In this document: positions 6,572-6,870 of the stretch, piece after piece
How positions within the stretch are numbered: position 1 is the first letter of the stretch
Layout: each line of letters starts with the position of its first letter
From: Bacteroidota bacterium
GTDB lineage: Bacteria > Bacteroidota > Bacteroidia > NS11-12g > UBA955
Assembly: GCA_947450015.1 (NCBI GenBank)
Contig: CANFUB010000139.1
Coordinates: 1-6,870 of the forward strand
Reading direction: 5' to 3'
Length of the DNA stretch: 6,870 nt
Notes under the pieces: generated by a model
Databases searched by the model: none
What the model saw: only the letters and a program-made list of their open reading frames with translations
What the model was told of the DNA's origin: nothing
Program-made: the position numbers and the translations under genes

Positions 6572-6633
6572 TTGTTGTTCCTTTTTTTGATTCATTTTGA
6601 AATTTTCTTTCGATGAATCTTTTTTAACAACAA
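6572..6633. repeat. Nested inverted repeats in the dabA leader
   Basis: The outer arms are TTGTTGTT (6572-6579) and AACAACAA (6626-6633). The inner arms are GATTCAT (6589-6595) and ATGAATC (6613-6619) around a 17-base loop. T-rich tracts form an internal loop between the two stems. If transcribed as one RNA they could fold together, 25 bases before the dabA start codon. The arms are short and AT-rich, so stability is modest. Confidence 0.35.
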
Positions 6634-6658
6634 ACATTACAATAAACAGAAAAAGTTA

Positions 6659-6870
6659 ATGAATATTCATAACAACAATTTTGATGAACACAAGGTTATT
6701 CATAATCTAAAGCATTTTTTGCCTGCCCAAGCACCACTCAAAGATTTTATTCATCACAATACTTTACATGCATTTCAAGATACAAAGTTTTTTGATGCCA
6801 TCAGAAATGCCTCAAAAATATTTGGATACATGGTCGCCCTGCCAATCGATACCTTTAGAGATAAATACCA
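6659..6870 (+). CDS. dabA: DabA, inorganic carbon uptake subunit (DUF2309/UPF0753), N-terminal fragment
   Basis: The first 70 codons are present and the frame is open at the window edge; the full protein is usually several hundred residues long. The segment L21-P-A-Q-A then P26-L-K-D-F-I-H-H-N-T-L-H-A-F39-Q, followed by A-S-K-I-F-G-Y (51-57), is the conserved start of the Bacteroidota form of DUF2309. In characterised systems DabA is a carbonic-anhydrase-like zinc protein. It pairs with the NuoL-like membrane subunit DabB to accumulate bicarbonate using ion motive force. The zinc ligands lie beyond the window and cannot be checked. ATG 6659 is the first start in frame after a stop at 6614-6616; there is no Shine-Dalgarno sequence. 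The start codon lies inside a perfect 12-base palindrome (6659-6670). dabB is not upstream, so it should be downstream if present. Confidence 0.88.
   Translation, partial: MNIHNNNFDEHKVIHNLKHFLPAQAPLKDFIHHNTLHAFQDTKFFDAIRNASKIFGYMVALPIDTFRDKY

Larger units (their letters stand above)
6467..6658 (+). other. Non-coding leader region before dabA, repeat-rich
   Basis: No convincing gene is visible on either strand. The stretch is AT-rich and holds a near-palindrome (6547-6568) and two nested inverted repeats (6572-6633). An imperfect -7 box (TCATTTTG, 6592-6599, one mismatch, with TTG at 6572-6574) could start a dabA transcript near 6606. If the small frame before it is not a gene, the gene-free region extends back to the terminator at 6088. 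Confidence 0.5.

Noticed and set aside
6545..6774. Eleven-base direct repeat TTACATGCATT at 6545-6555 and 6764-6774 with some similarity after it
   Set aside because: In a window this size several exact 11-base repeats are expected by chance. The second copy encodes conserved DabA residues (L-H-A-F), and the similarity fades quickly on both sides.
1..6870. tRNA, rRNA, CRISPR array, insertion sequence or phage attachment site
   Set aside because: Looked for and not seen: no cloverleaf-like sequence with a tRNA T-loop, no regularly spaced repeats, no transposase or integrase.

Overview
The window looks like a stretch of ordinary chromosome from a low-GC member of the Bacteroidota. Three things point there. 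The promoters are of the Bacteroidota type (-7 element TAnnTTTG, in one case with a -33 TTTG at normal spacing). The starts lack Shine-Dalgarno sequences and have A-rich leaders. The genes resemble Bacteroidota families: the AlaRS sequence style, an M23 peptidase with a cytoplasmic tail followed by a short MerR-type protein, and a DabA of the 'PLKDFIHHNTLHAF' type. No insertion sequence, phage gene, tRNA, rRNA or CRISPR array is visible.

Layout. Positions 1-3385 are a leftward unit: alaS (complete), then after a 10-base gap an FkbM-family methyltransferase whose 3' end lies outside the window. A 77-base divergent region (3386-3462) separates it from a rightward block. That block holds a membrane-anchored M23/LytM endopeptidase (3463-4434), a small MerR-like regulator 12 bases behind it (4447-4782), and a membrane-anchored coiled-coil protein with its own promoter-like element (4893-5819). 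Next comes a 51-residue, very basic protein (5882-6037) with the best promoter in the window and a textbook intrinsic terminator (6056-6088). From 6089 to 6658 the coding content is weak: one possible small exported protein with a TTG start (6140-6466), then a non-coding leader with several inverted repeats. The last 212 bases (6659-6870) are the start of dabA, the large subunit of the DAB inorganic-carbon uptake system.

How the genes fit together. alaS, the basic small protein and their near-identical -7 elements look like housekeeping, translation-linked functions. The M23 peptidase and the coiled-coil protein are envelope proteins. dabA begins a probable CO2/bicarbonate accumulation module whose partner dabB would have to lie to the right of the window. 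The least explained parts are the 51-residue protein and the repeat-rich leader of dabA with the small ORF before it. I found no clearly new multi-gene system; these two spots are where something undescribed could sit.
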